Below are positions 48,258-58,329 of a stretch of 64,000 nt of DNA, piece by piece (the stretch's first letter is position 1; each line of letters starts with the position of its first letter). This stretch comes from an uncultured Paracoccaceae bacterium (GTDB lineage: Bacteria > Pseudomonadota > Alphaproteobacteria > Rhodobacterales > Rhodobacteraceae), in contig CANMDF010000001.1 of the NCBI GenBank assembly GCA_947496605.1, positions 62,001-126,000 on the forward strand, given 5' to 3'. The notes under the pieces are model-generated. The model saw only the letters and a program-made list of their open reading frames with translations, made no database searches and was not told where the DNA came from. The translations under genes were made by a program, and so were the position numbers.

Positions 48258-49109
48258 ATGTCAGTCAAAAAGGACGGCGCGAACCGTTGGATGTTCCATT
48301 TTGGCGCAGCTGTCAGCTTGGCCGTACTGGGTGCGTGCAGTAGTGCGGACAGGGGGGGCGTTCCCCTTGATGGTGTCCCCGCACAAGAGATTTTTGAGCG
48401 CGGTGAACGACAGATTGCGAACGGCAATCCCGATGATGCGGCTTACACCTTTGGCGAAATCGAGCGGCTTTACCCCTATTCTGAATTTGCACAACGCGCG
48501 TTGATCATGCAGGCGTTTTCGTATCACCGGGACGAAGACTATCCAAATAGTCGTGCGTCGGCCCAACGCTATCTTGATTTCTATCCGGCCGAGGAAGATG
48601 CCGCGTATGCGGCCTATTTGCTGGCGCTGTCTTACTATGACCAGATTGATGAAGTCGGCCGCGATCAGGGCCTGACTTTCCAAGCACTGCAGTCCTTGCG
48701 CCGTGTGATCGAACAATATCCTGACAGTGAATATGCCAGCGCGTCTGTTCAAAAATTTGACCTTGCATTCAACCACTTGGCTGCGAAGGAAATGGAGATC
48801 GGGCGCTATTACTTGAAGCGTGGTAACTATGTTGCTGCCTCAAACCGGTTCCGGACAGTGGTCGAAGATTTCCAAACAACGACACACACACCCGAAGCTT
48901 TGCATCGGCTTGTTGAAAGCTACTTGTCCTTAGGTCTGGTCGAAGAGGCCCAAACGGCGGGTGCGATCTTGGGCTATAACTATCAGTCGAGCGAATGGTA
49001 CGAAGCCAGCTTTGCATTGCTGACCGGCCAAGGCTTGTCTGCGGAAGCGGCTGGTAACAACTGGTTGTCTTCGATTTATCGTCAGGTCTTGCGCGGTGAG
49101 TGGCTGTAA
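48258..49109 (+). CDS. bamD: Outer-membrane assembly lipoprotein BamD
   Basis: A 283-residue lipoprotein of the BAM complex that inserts outer-membrane proteins. The leader ends in the lipobox AVLGAC; the rest consists of TPR-like repeats (ERGERQIANGNPDDAAYTFGEIERLYPYSEFAQRA). ATG 48258 has GTGAGGA upstream. It sits between lpxC and recN as in other alphaproteobacteria. Confidence 0.94.
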   Translation: MSVKKDGANRWMFHFGAAVSLAVLGACSSADRGGVPLDGVPAQEIFERGERQIANGNPDDAAYTFGEIERLYPYSEFAQRALIMQAFSYHRDEDYPNSRASAQRYLDFYPAEEDAAYAAYLLALSYYDQIDEVGRDQGLTFQALQSLRRVIEQYPDSEYASASVQKFDLAFNHLAAKEMEIGRYYLKRGNYVAASNRFRTVVEDFQTTTHTPEALHRLVESYLSLGLVEEAQTAGAILGYNYQSSEWYEASFALLTGQGLSAEAAGNNWLSSIYRQVLRGEWL

Positions 49110-49145
49110 ACATCGCGGGGGCGCCCCCGCCCTAGGGGTAATTTG

Positions 49146-50798
49146 ATGCTCCGTGGATTAGATATCAGGGACATGCTGATTATTGACCGGCTGGAACTTG
49201 CATTTCAGCCAGGTCTGAATGTGCTGACCGGTGAAACAGGTGCAGGTAAATCAATCTTACTTGATGCGCTGGGTTTTGTCCTGGGTTGGCGTGGGCGTGC
49301 CGAACTTGTGCGTCAAGGTGCTGAGCAAGGCGAAGTCACCGCTTGGTTTGACCTACCTGCCGGACACCCGGCATTCGCCGTTCTTGATGAAGCAGGGATC
49401 AGTGTTGAAGATGAATTGATCCTCCGTCGCATTAACGCGCGTGATGGCCGCAAGACCGCATGGATCAATGATCGCCGTGTCAGTGGAGAAGTGCTGCGCA
49501 ATCTATCAGAGACTTTGGTCGAATTGCACGGTCAACACGATGACAGAGGTTTGCTAAACCCGCGGGGCCACCGGCAAATGCTGGATACCTATGCGGGATT
49601 GGATGCCGCGTTAGAGAAGACCCGGCTTGCGTGGCGTGCGTTGGCTACAGCCAAGAACGCTTTATCGGCGGCAGAGGTTAAAATCGCCGAGGCTCGCGCA
49701 GAAGAAGATTTCTTACGCCATGCGGTCGCTGAGTTGGACGCTCTCTCACCTGAGCCCGGCGAAGAAGCGACCCTTGATACCCAACGCCGACTTATGCAGG
49801 CGGCCGAAAAGATACGCGCCGATATCGCCAAAGCGTCAGACGCGCTCGGGTTACAAGGTGCAGAGGGTCTGATCGGTGATGCGTCGCGTTGGTTGCAAGG
49901 GGTCGCAGGTGATGCAGAGGGCCGTCTCGATGACCCGCTTGCCGCAATCGAACGTGTACTCTTGGGATTGGACGAGGCCCAAGACGGTGTGAGCAGATGC
50001 CTTGACGCGCTAAGTTTCAATACCTCTGATCTGGAGGATGCCGAAGAGCGTTTGTTTGCCATTCGCGGATTAGCCCGAAAACACAATGTCCTGCCAGATG
50101 ACCTATGCAGTTTTGCCGACGATTTGCGGAGTCGTCTGACTGTATTGGATGGTGGTGAGCGAGACTTGGCCGTCTTGACCGATGCAGTCACTACTGCACA
50201 GGTGACGTATGATGCGGCGGCAGAAACACTGCGTCAGAAGCGCCGTAAATCGGCCAAACGACTTGACCAAGCTATGGCGAAAGAACTCGCACCTCTTAAG
50301 ATGGAGCGGGCCGTGTTTGCGACCCAAATATCTGACGCGGATCAACCCGGGCCCGAGGGCAAAGATATTGTGGCTTTCACAGTTGCCACAAATCCCGGCG
50401 CGCCGGCTGGGCCGCTCAATAAGATCGCGTCAGGGGGGGAATTAAGCAGGTTCCTTTTGGCTTTGAAGGTTTGCCTGACACAAGACGCCAATGGGCTGAC
50501 CATGATTTTTGATGAAATCGACCGTGGGGTTGGTGGTGCGACTGCGAATGCGGTTGGCCGTCGATTGGCCGAATTAGCAGCGGACGGTCAGGTCCTTGTT
50601 GTAACCCATTCGCCGCAGGTCGCGGCATTGGGCGGTCATCATTGGCGTGTCGAAAAGCAGCAAACGCATGATGAGACACGTTCAACTGTCGTGGCCTTGG
50701 ATGCGACAGCTAGGGTTGATGAAATTGCGCGCATGTTATCAGGCGATACGATCACTGAGGCTGCACGCCAAGCAGCACGCGCTTTGATTGATGTGTAA
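49146..50798 (+). CDS. recN: DNA repair protein RecN
   Basis: A 550-residue SMC-like ATPase for double-strand-break repair. Walker A GETGAGKSILLDAL lies near residue 31, the middle is coiled coil (AEVKIAEARAEEDFLRHAVAELD), the signature is ASGGELSRFLLALK and Walker B is TMIFDEIDRGVGG. ATG 49146 is used; a TTG lies one codon earlier. Confidence 0.95.
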   Translation: MLRGLDIRDMLIIDRLELAFQPGLNVLTGETGAGKSILLDALGFVLGWRGRAELVRQGAEQGEVTAWFDLPAGHPAFAVLDEAGISVEDELILRRINARDGRKTAWINDRRVSGEVLRNLSETLVELHGQHDDRGLLNPRGHRQMLDTYAGLDAALEKTRLAWRALATAKNALSAAEVKIAEARAEEDFLRHAVAELDALSPEPGEEATLDTQRRLMQAAEKIRADIAKASDALGLQGAEGLIGDASRWLQGVAGDAEGRLDDPLAAIERVLLGLDEAQDGVSRCLDALSFNTSDLEDAEERLFAIRGLARKHNVLPDDLCSFADDLRSRLTVLDGGERDLAVLTDAVTTAQVTYDAAAETLRQKRRKSAKRLDQAMAKELAPLKMERAVFATQISDADQPGPEGKDIVAFTVATNPGAPAGPLNKIASGGELSRFLLALKVCLTQDANGLTMIFDEIDRGVGGATANAVGRRLAELAADGQVLVVTHSPQVAALGGHHWRVEKQQTHDETRSTVVALDATARVDEIARMLSGDTITEAARQAARALIDV

Positions 50799-50805
50799 AC
50801 AGAGT

Positions 50806-50837
50806 GGGCGCCGCAATAGTGCGACGCCCTGAACTTT
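50806..50837 (+). terminator. Intrinsic terminator after recN
   Basis: GGGCGCCGC (50806-50814) and GCGACGCCC (50821-50829) form a nine-pair stem with one mismatch around AATAGT, followed after four bases by TTTT. It closes the bamD-recN end of the cluster. Confidence 0.65.
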
Positions 50838-51486
50838 TACCGGTTACCATTCCCACTCATACTTGCGTATCTCGGCCACTCACCTCCGGGATACACATCG
50901 TTCATTTAATGAGGGTCAGCGGACCCTCTATAACAGTTAGCGCTTTTTGCGAAGTTGCGGGTCAGCACTAATAAACTCACCAAACACGGAGGCTATACAC
51001 GCCTCTTGACGCTAAGGTAACAGGCCCTTTGCGGGGCCAGCAACCTATACCAAAGTATGTCAGTATTATTGCCATAACTATCAAGGGTTGTTTCAGCCTA
51101 TGCCAGAACCTGTAATGCTTACAATTGCTTGAGTAGCGGTATGGTCAAAAAAATAAGGAAGAGCGCTGCCCCAGAAGGATTTCTTACGCGGTGAGATGTA
51201 AATCCAGTCTGACACTTTTCAAGCGCTTCGACGTGTGTGGATGCAACTATAAATAGCAGATCTACCCATTTAACTATCGTTCATCCTGAATCAATCAGAT
51301 GTTATCTTATCTACCGATTCATGTCTTCTCGCCCGCAAGTGCGTCCCGTCTTTTCAGGGTGTAAGTGCCCCTATGATTTATCACTTGGAAGCATCATTGG
51401 CATGAAATAGACCTAAATTAACTCCAACGTCTTTGGTTGGTGTATAAAATTCGATAGCGCCAGTCGCTCGCAAGAAAGCCAAATGT
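50838..51486. other. Non-coding stretch with several short hairpins
   Basis: About 650 bases between recN and the CLC gene without a convincing gene on either strand. The first third holds close-set hairpins: GAGGGTC/GACCCTC (50910-50927), GAGGC/GCCTC (50989-51005) and GGCCC/GGGCC (51023-51038). The rest is AT-richer and without clear features; the CLC promoter must lie near its end. A structured RNA is possible in the first third but no family (tmRNA, 6S, SRP RNA) was recognised. Confidence 0.45.
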
Positions 51487-53175
51487 ATGGGCAAGCCAGT
51501 CAAAGTGTTGCTGCAGCAAGGGATTGCTGATGCAACATCGACGTGCCGCGACGCGGCGCGGGTGATGAAAACCCATGGTCCAAACCAAATTCAGTTCTGG
51601 TTTATCGCCCTTGCCATCGGGATAGCCGCAGGGTTTGCTGCTGTGCTGTTCCGGCTTGGTATTTATGCAATTCAGACCACGGCCTACGGCACTGATGACG
51701 TGCTGACCTTGCATTCCTTTGCGGCTGGCTTGGCTTGGTATCAGATCTTGTTGATCCCCATCTGTGGCGGTTTGATTGTGGGTCTGATCCTTGACCGTTT
51801 TACGGATGATGGGCGCGTGCGCTCGGTTGCAGACGTTATTGAAGGTGCTGCATTGTCCGAAGGTCGCGTCGAAGTGCGGCGCGGATTGGCTTCTGCTGCC
51901 GCGTCGATGATCACACTTTCCACAGGAGGCTCTTCTGGCCGCGAAGGACCCGTTGTCCACCTCGCTGCTGTGATCTCAACAGGAATTTGTCGGTGGATCA
52001 ATGCCAATGGGATCACCGGGCGCGATCTGCTGGGTTGTGCGGTAGCGGCAGCTGTCTCAGCCAGCTTTAACGCACCAATTGCGGGCGCTCTTTTCGCGCT
52101 CGAAGTGGTCTTGCGCCACTTTGCCGTTCATGCCTTTGCACCAATTGTGATTGCCTCCGCCGTTGGCACCGTGATTAACCGATTGATTTTTGGCGATGTG
52201 ACTGAGTTTGCACTGCCCGTTCAAAACGCATTGGGTTTTTATGTCGAACTGCCTGCCTTCTTGATCCTAGGGCTTGTGTGTGGACTTGTGGCCGTTGCGT
52301 TGATGAAAGCGATCTTTTGGGCCGAAGATTTTGGCAATTACGTGCAACGCGAAACAGGTATCCCACGCTACCTGCGACCCGCGATTGCCGGCGCGATGCT
52401 GGGCTGCATTGCCATCTGGTGGCCGCATATCATTGGTGTGGGATATGAGACGACATCCGCCGCGCTGACGGGCGAGTTGCTGCTGCATGAGGCGATTGTC
52501 TTTGTGGTCCTCAAAGTGATTGCTGTGGCGATCACGATGGGTGGGCGTATGGGTGGCGGGGTCTTTTCGCCCTCGTTAATGGTCGGGGCACTGACAGGTC
52601 TGGCCTTCGGTATCATCTCAACGGCCGTTTTCCCAACGGTGTCTGGTAGTGGGACCCTTTATGCGCTTGCGGGAATGGGTGCTGTTTCCGCGGCTGTTTT
52701 GGGCGCCCCTATATCGACGACTTTGATTGTGTTTGAGCTGACAGGGGACTGGCAAACTGGCCTTGCAGTGATGGTTGCCGTGTCGCTGTCAACCGCGCTC
52801 TCCTCACGGTTGGTGGACCGGTCGTTCTTTCTAACCCAGCTTGAGCGGCGCAATGTGCACCTTGCCGCTGGTCCGCAGGCCTATCTACTGGCCACGTTTA
52901 AGGTCTCAAGCATCATGCGCGACATGGACACCCATAACGCTGCATCAGAAGAGGCGTGTTGGGACCTTGTGCGTGATGGGGTCTATGTGGACGGCAATGC
53001 CACGCTGGAACAAGCGATGCCAATGTTTGAAGGCGGCGGGCACCGGTTTATTCCCGTTGTGACCTTAGGTGGCGAAGATTCCCCGCCTGAGTTGTGGGGT
53101 GCGCTCTTTCAGGTCGATGCATTACGGGCAATGAACCGGGCTTTGTCAGAAACCGCGGCAGAAGAGCATTCCTAG
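51487..53175 (+). CDS. CLC-family chloride channel/transporter with CBS-like C-terminus
   Basis: A 562-residue membrane protein. The CLC core shows TGGSSGREGPVVHL (GREGP, with the gating glutamate), ASFNAPIAGALFALEVVLRHF and GGGVFSPSLMVGAL. The GSGIP filter motif of the first half is not canonical: the matching region reads VRSVADVIEGAA. About 100 C-terminal residues after FKVSSIMRDMDTHN look like a CBS domain. ATG 51487 gives a cytoplasmic N-terminus. Whether it is a channel or an exchanger cannot be told. Its stop overlaps by four bases that of the convergent DUF427 gene. Confidence 0.9.
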   Translation: MGKPVKVLLQQGIADATSTCRDAARVMKTHGPNQIQFWFIALAIGIAAGFAAVLFRLGIYAIQTTAYGTDDVLTLHSFAAGLAWYQILLIPICGGLIVGLILDRFTDDGRVRSVADVIEGAALSEGRVEVRRGLASAAASMITLSTGGSSGREGPVVHLAAVISTGICRWINANGITGRDLLGCAVAAAVSASFNAPIAGALFALEVVLRHFAVHAFAPIVIASAVGTVINRLIFGDVTEFALPVQNALGFYVELPAFLILGLVCGLVAVALMKAIFWAEDFGNYVQRETGIPRYLRPAIAGAMLGCIAIWWPHIIGVGYETTSAALTGELLLHEAIVFVVLKVIAVAITMGGRMGGGVFSPSLMVGALTGLAFGIISTAVFPTVSGSGTLYALAGMGAVSAAVLGAPISTTLIVFELTGDWQTGLAVMVAVSLSTALSSRLVDRSFFLTQLERRNVHLAAGPQAYLLATFKVSSIMRDMDTHNAASEEACWDLVRDGVYVDGNATLEQAMPMFEGGGHRFIPVVTLGGEDSPPELWGALFQVDALRAMNRALSETAAEEHS

Positions 53176-53513
53176 ACTTGCTCGACGGCAATCTTTTCGG
53201 AAAAGAATGCAATGTGATCTTTAATGGCTGCGACCGCATCTTTGGGTGTTTCATAGGACCAGGCCGCATTCACAATAGGCCCGCTTTTCGCTTCGATCGT
53301 GAAATAGCTTGCGTCGCCCTTGAACGGGCACGTTGACGCCAGCTCTGTTGGCTCAAGAAAGGCCATCGCAAGGTCGCCGCGTGGAAAATAGATGACTGGC
53401 GGATAATCACCCTCAACCAGTTCCAACGCATTCTTGCTTTCTCCAATGACGGCGCCTGCGGCGCGGACAACCCAAGTACCCGTAGCTGGGCGGATTTTGA
53501 TGTGATCAGCCAT
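53172..53513 (-). CDS. DUF427-domain protein
   Basis: A 113-residue protein that is almost entirely a DUF427 domain: VRAAGAVIGESKNALELVEGDYPPVIYFPRGD and CPFKGDASYFTIE are its usual motifs. AGGAAAT precedes the ATG. The biochemical role of the family is unknown. Its stop overlaps the CLC gene's stop. Confidence 0.88.
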   Translation of the reverse strand: MADHIKIRPATGTWVVRAAGAVIGESKNALELVEGDYPPVIYFPRGDLAMAFLEPTELASTCPFKGDASYFTIEAKSGPIVNAAWSYETPKDAVAAIKDHIAFFSEKIAVEQV

Positions 53514-53591
53514 GGTAATTTCCTCTTCGTCAAAATGGAGCAGGGACCGGCGTGCCGGGCCTAAGTTTGAATGCTTGGTGACGGTCTAATG

Positions 53592-55376
53592 TCAGAGTGG
53601 CGCACAAGCTTTGGTCAGCCATTCGCGTACATCTGCATCCAGTCGGGGAGCAAGAAGCGTCAATGTATCCGCATGATACCGATCAATCCAGTCCCGTTCT
53701 GCATTTGTCAGGATATCGGTGTCGATCAATGTGCGGTCGAAAGGCACATAGGTCAGTGTCTCGAAGGACAGCATGTCCCGATCGTCACCGCCGGCAACAG
53801 CAGGGGCACTCTGCACAACGATTAGGTTCTCAATACGAATGCCAAAGGCACCTTCACGGTAGTACCCCGGCTCATTTGACAGGATCATTCCTGTCTGCAA
53901 CGCAACATCGGAACGCCGTGATATGCTTTGTGGACCTTCATGGACGCTGAGATAACTGCCAACACCGTGGCCGGTGCCGTGGTCATAGTCTTGGCCTGCC
54001 ATCCACAAAGGCGCCCGCGCCAAAGCATCCAAATGCTGGCCGCCCACACCTTTCGGAAACTGGACACGGCTCACGGCGACCATACCTTGCAAGACGCGTG
54101 TGTAGCAGGCTCTGTGTTCAGCCGTGGGGGCGCCCACCGCAATTGTGCGGGTGATGTCGGTCGTGCCGTCAACATATTGCCCACCACTATCAACTAACAG
54201 CAGATCACCTTGGGCAACGGGCCGGTTGGTAGCTTCGGTCACACGGTAGTGGACAATTGCCCCGTTTGGTCCCGCACCACAGATCGTTTCAAAGCTAATA
54301 TCGCGCAGGGCGTTGGTTTGGGCGCGGAACGCTTCTAACGCTTTCACCACGTCAATTTCAGTTAACCCACCCGTTGGCGCTTTTTCATCCAGCCAAGCAA
54401 GAAACCTGACCATCGCCAAAGCATCACGTTCATGGGCGGATTTCGCGCCCGTAATCTCAGCAGCGTTCTTGCAAGCTTTGGGCAGGATGCAGGGGTCTTG
54501 GCCTTGGACGATATCACATCCGGCAACTTTCAATGTCGTTGCGACCTGATCTGGGCAAGACCGCTTATCGATCAGCACCTTGCCCTGCAGGCCTTTAAGT
54601 GCGCCTAGAAAATCATGGGCGTCGTGAATGGCAACAGAAGGGCCCAAATGGTCGCTGATGCCATCGGTCTTGCCTGTCCCTGCGAATAGATCAACTTTGC
54701 CGGTCTTATGAAGGATCGCAAACGCCTGTGGTACAGGATTACGGGCAATATCAGTGCCACGGATATTCAACAGCCAAGCGATGCTATCTGGCAGTGTCAG
54801 AACCGCGGCGTCCTCTTTCATCATGGCGGCAAGACGTGCCCGCTTGTCGTCATGTGTTTCACCGGCATGCTCTAATGCATGTGCGGTGAAAGGTGCATCA
54901 GGCGGGGCAGGCTGATCGTGCCACACTGCATCAACCAGGTTTTCAGTTGCGATCAGTTCAAACTGGGGCAGTGCCTTTCGCAAGCCAGCTATCTCAGCGA
55001 CCGTGTGCAGCCATGGATCATAGGCAAGCTTGCCGCCGTCCGGCATCTGCTCTGTTAACCAGTCTGCCAGTTGCGTTTCGGGCCAATGAACGGGTGTATA
55101 AACATCTGCTACTTGCGCACGGACCTGCACGCGGTAACGGCCGTCAATGAAAACACCGGCGTTCTTTGCCAGTACTGCACAAAACCCCGCGGACCCAGAA
55201 AATCCTGTCAACCATTCCAGCCGTGCATCGCGCGGGGCGACATACTCGCCTTGATGGGCATCGGCACGGGGGACAAGAAATGCATCAAACCCTCTTTGGG
55301 CCATCTCTGTCCGCAATGCAGCGAGCCGAGGTGGACCTTGATCAGGTGAAGACTGCGCCTCAAACGTCTGAAACAT
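53592..55376 (-). CDS. Xaa-Pro aminopeptidase (M24 family, long form)
   Basis: A 594-residue cytoplasmic metallopeptidase that removes an N-terminal residue before proline. It has two creatinase-like N-terminal domains and the catalytic pita-bread domain with metal ligands in LLVDSGGQYVDGTTDITRT, HGTGHGVGSYLSVHEGP and NEPGYYREGAFGIRIENL. The length fits the long, eukaryote-like aminopeptidase P form common in alphaproteobacteria. It lies 78 bases after the DUF427 gene start on the same strand and 51 bases after the cobT stop. Confidence 0.92.
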   Translation of the reverse strand: MFQTFEAQSSPDQGPPRLAALRTEMAQRGFDAFLVPRADAHQGEYVAPRDARLEWLTGFSGSAGFCAVLAKNAGVFIDGRYRVQVRAQVADVYTPVHWPETQLADWLTEQMPDGGKLAYDPWLHTVAEIAGLRKALPQFELIATENLVDAVWHDQPAPPDAPFTAHALEHAGETHDDKRARLAAMMKEDAAVLTLPDSIAWLLNIRGTDIARNPVPQAFAILHKTGKVDLFAGTGKTDGISDHLGPSVAIHDAHDFLGALKGLQGKVLIDKRSCPDQVATTLKVAGCDIVQGQDPCILPKACKNAAEITGAKSAHERDALAMVRFLAWLDEKAPTGGLTEIDVVKALEAFRAQTNALRDISFETICGAGPNGAIVHYRVTEATNRPVAQGDLLLVDSGGQYVDGTTDITRTIAVGAPTAEHRACYTRVLQGMVAVSRVQFPKGVGGQHLDALARAPLWMAGQDYDHGTGHGVGSYLSVHEGPQSISRRSDVALQTGMILSNEPGYYREGAFGIRIENLIVVQSAPAVAGGDDRDMLSFETLTYVPFDRTLIDTDILTNAERDWIDRYHADTLTLLAPRLDADVREWLTKACAPL

Positions 55377-55427
55377 AAGTGAAACCTAATCTACTTTCTA
55401 TGTCCATTCAAACTTCCGCGCAGTGCG

Positions 55428-57308
55428 CTAGCCTGCCTTGCGCATACCCATAACACGGGCGCGTTTTCGTGGGTCGCTATCAAAAAGGCTCGCCAATTGC
55501 TCGGTCATTGCACCGGCCAATTGTTCAACATCTGTAATTGTCACAGCGCGTTCGTAATAGCGGGTGACATCATGGCCAATGCCGATCGCTACCAATTCAA
55601 CCGCTTTGCGCTTTTCGACCATTGCGATCACGTCACGCAGGTGTTTCTCAAGATAATTCGCGGGATTAACGGACAAAGTTGAATCGTCCACAGGTGCGCC
55701 ATCTGAGATCACCATCAAAATCTTGCGCTGCTCTTGGCGGCCAGAAATCCGGCGGTGTGCCCATTCCAGTGCCTCACCATCAATGTTTTCCTTCAGCAGG
55801 CCTTCTTTCATCATCAGCCCCAAATTGGGGCGGGTTCGGCGCCAAGGCGCGTCCGCTGACTTATAGATGATGTGACGCAGATCGTTCAGGCGACCCGGTG
55901 TTGCCTCGCGCCCATCTGCCAACCATTTCTCGCGGCTTTGGCCACCTTTCCACGCCTTCGTGGTAAAGCCCAGAATCTCGACCTTTACGTCGCAACGCTC
56001 CAACGTACGTGCCATCACATCGGCACAAATTGCAGCAATAGAAATCGGACGGCCCCGCATAGAGCCGGAGTTATCCAACAAAAGCGTCACAACAGTATCG
56101 CGGAAATCGGTGTCTTTCTCGACTTTGAACGACAGTGGCGTTGTAGGCGACGCCACAACGCGGGCCAGACGACCTGCATCAAGAATACCTTCTTCGCGGT
56201 CAAACTCCCAAGATCGGTTTTGCTGCGCTTGTAGGCGACGCTGCAATTTGTTTGCCAAGCGGGACACTGCCCCTTTCAGGGGTTCCAGCTGCTGATCCAA
56301 ATAGGCGCGCAGGCGTTCCAATTCGACAGGCTCTGCCAAATCCTCGGCTGAAATCTCTTCGTCAAACTCAATGGTCGACACTTTATAGTCAGGATCCGCA
56401 TCCGACACAGGTTGCGGGGCAGGTGGCTCAAGCGGCGCTTCGCCTTCCGGCATTTCAGCCTCTTCGCCCATCTCTGCATCGGCTTGGTCATCCATGCTCA
56501 CCTGAGCTTGGCTGGCATCCTGTTGATCTTCCTGAGACTGCTCTGGCGTACCTTCGGCCTCATCGCCTTCGCTATCGTCCTCACCAGTGCTATCGGGCTC
56601 ATCCTGATCATCGTCGCTGCCGTCTTCGGCCTCGTCATCCTGATCATCGTCCAGCGTATCTGGATCGTCGCCCAATTGGTCGCCATAGCCCATGTCACTG
56701 ATCAGCTGGCGGGCAAATTTTGCAAAGGCCTGTTGGTCATTCAAAGTGTCTGTCAGGCTTTCGAGGGTCCCGCCGCAATGGTCCTCGATAAAACCACGCC
56801 ACAATTCCATGACGTTTTCAGCACCCTTGGGAAGGTCACGACCTGTCGCGAGGTGGCGGATCAAATAGCCCGCAGCCACCGCCAGTGGCGCGTCTGAGGC
56901 TTGATTGATCTGCTCGTAGCCCTTGCGCATCGCTTCAGAGCCGATTTTGGCATCGATGTTACCGGCTGTACCGGGCATGTATTCTGCACCTACGGCTTCA
57001 ATGCGGGCGGTTTCCATTGCCTCATAAAGGTCTTGGGCCATCTGACCCTGCGGCATATAGCGGGCCGACACTTTGGGGTCGTGAAATTTGTGGCGCAATG
57101 CAAAGGCATCTGCCGTGCCGCGGGCCAACAGAACTTCGTCGCGTGTCATCCGCCGCGACACTTGCGGCAGGCGGATTGTATCGGATGTCTGCCCGGCAGG
57201 ATCCACCGAATAGGTGACCGCCAATTCGGGGTCGTCCGCCATAACCTTGGTGGCTTCGGCCAATGCCTTTTTGAAAGGATCGGCTGGGTTATCGGATGGT
57301 TTGTTCAT
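55428..57308 (-). CDS. cobT: Cobaltochelatase subunit CobT
   Basis: A 626-residue subunit of the aerobic cobalt chelatase (CobN-CobS-CobT) that inserts cobalt into hydrogenobyrinate diamide. A very acidic middle region (about residues 205-300, rich in Asp/Glu/Gln) precedes a C-terminal von Willebrand A domain with the metal-site motif [14 protein letters not shown] 57308 has AAGGA upstream. cobS lies 1 kb away on the same strand, beyond two small genes; cobN is not in the window. Confidence 0.94.
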   Translation of the reverse strand: MNKPSDNPADPFKKALAEATKVMADDPELAVTYSVDPAGQTSDTIRLPQVSRRMTRDEVLLARGTADAFALRHKFHDPKVSARYMPQGQMAQDLYEAMETARIEAVGAEYMPGTAGNIDAKIGSEAMRKGYEQINQASDAPLAVAAGYLIRHLATGRDLPKGAENVMELWRGFIEDHCGGTLESLTDTLNDQQAFAKFARQLISDMGYGDQLGDDPDTLDDDQDDEAEDGSDDDQDEPDSTGEDDSEGDEAEGTPEQSQEDQQDASQAQVSMDDQADAEMGEEAEMPEGEAPLEPPAPQPVSDADPDYKVSTIEFDEEISAEDLAEPVELERLRAYLDQQLEPLKGAVSRLANKLQRRLQAQQNRSWEFDREEGILDAGRLARVVASPTTPLSFKVEKDTDFRDTVVTLLLDNSGSMRGRPISIAAICADVMARTLERCDVKVEILGFTTKAWKGGQSREKWLADGREATPGRLNDLRHIIYKSADAPWRRTRPNLGLMMKEGLLKENIDGEALEWAHRRISGRQEQRKILMVISDGAPVDDSTLSVNPANYLEKHLRDVIAMVEKRKAVELVAIGIGHDVTRYYERAVTITDVEQLAGAMTEQLASLFDSDPRKRARVMGMRKAG

Positions 57309-57380
57309 GGCGGCGTCCTTCACTCCGCCACAAACTAGAACTCACAAAGGGTAAAGACCAGTCCTTGAACAGGCAAAAAC

Positions 57381-57746
57381 CTACTCTTCCGCGAATTCAG
57401 GTTCGACGAAGGTAATGCCTGCCTCAGGTGCGATCTCAAAAGGGTCCTCGGCCAATTGGTGCAGTGTTGTTAGTTGGGCCACACCGGGCAGGACCGCTCC
57501 GTTTTCATCTACAAATGCAAGCCGCGGGCGAAATACCTTTCCGCCCAATTCAATTTCGCCTTCATCAAAAAGGTACGCCAGTTCGGTCACTATGCCTTCG
57601 ACATTGGCCTTTGCGACCTCTTCGGTCATGTTTTCTGCAAAAATCGGTAACAAGGCGTGGGCAATCAAAGTCGAGGCTGTTTCGGCCAAGTCTTCGTGGC
57701 TGACCACGTAATCATCAGGCAGGGGGGTTCCAATCTTCATTTTCAT
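57381..57746 (-). CDS. Unknown small protein between cobS and cobT
   Basis: A 121-residue acidic protein without signal peptide or membrane segments (start MKMKIGTPLPDDYVVSHEDLAETASTL is seen in part; end EAGITFVEPEFAEE). GGAG lies eight bases before the ATG at 57746. No family was recognised. It is the gene directly before cobT on the same strand and may be co-transcribed with it. Confidence 0.65.
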   Translation of the reverse strand: MKMKIGTPLPDDYVVSHEDLAETASTLIAHALLPIFAENMTEEVAKANVEGIVTELAYLFDEGEIELGGKVFRPRLAFVDENGAVLPGVAQLTTLHQLAEDPFEIAPEAGITFVEPEFAEE

Positions 57747-57840
57747 GGGTCTGCTCCGGTTTGGTAAATATTTTGCTGTACTATGGGTAGAAAACGGGCC
57801 GCATTAAGACAACCCTATGTTTTCCACAAACCTGTTGAAA

Positions 57841-58230
57841 TTAGCTTAGCAAGAGCCCGGTGCATTCTCTTGCAAATCGGTCTGCCTGGCGGCGTGCCCA
57901 TGTGGCATCGTCTGCATTTTCGTTGAATGTGGCACGGGTCAAAAGTGCCGATTGTGCTTGCTTTGCCGAGATGCGCCAATGCAACACATCGCGCCCGCGC
58001 TCGGGTGGCATGATGGCGTGAACCAGATCTATGACCGCCGCCCGCTGTGCTTTGGTTTGCTCAGACGCGGCCCCATCAAACATCCATTGATATTCCATCA
58101 CTGCCGAAAGTCGGCCAGCGCAGGTGGCAAAAGTCCGCAATTGTTGTTCAGGATCAAGGGGATGCGCATCAGCGACGGACCCGTCAACTGAAGCAAAGCC
58201 AAAGGCCAAGAGTGTGGCAATCGTTTTCAT
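57841..58230 (-). CDS. Unknown exported small protein
   Basis: A 129-residue protein with a likely signal peptide (MKTIATLLAFGFASVDGSVADA) and two cysteines in the mature part (FATCAGRLSAV and ARECTGLLL) that could form a disulfide. ATG 58230 has GAGCGG upstream; an ATG three codons earlier is possible. No family was recognised. It lies between cobS and the preceding small gene. Confidence 0.65.
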   Translation of the reverse strand: MKTIATLLAFGFASVDGSVADAHPLDPEQQLRTFATCAGRLSAVMEYQWMFDGAASEQTKAQRAAVIDLVHAIMPPERGRDVLHWRISAKQAQSALLTRATFNENADDATWARRQADRFARECTGLLLS

Positions 58231-58329
58231 ACCGCTCATACATCAAGCATGAAGGTAAATTTTCTGCCTATCAATCGGGCAAATTGGAAACTTTTTGTTT
58301 TCGCAAGGTGGGTTTCAATCCACCCTCCC

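Noticed and set aside
50940..50987. Very short minus-strand frame reading FGEFISADPQLRKKR
   Set aside because: Only about 16 codons after a GTG without a ribosome site; too short to support as a gene.
50838..51100. tmRNA or a tRNA gene after recN
   Set aside because: No acceptor-stem and T-loop pattern and no tag reading frame typical of alphaproteobacterial tmRNA could be recognised.
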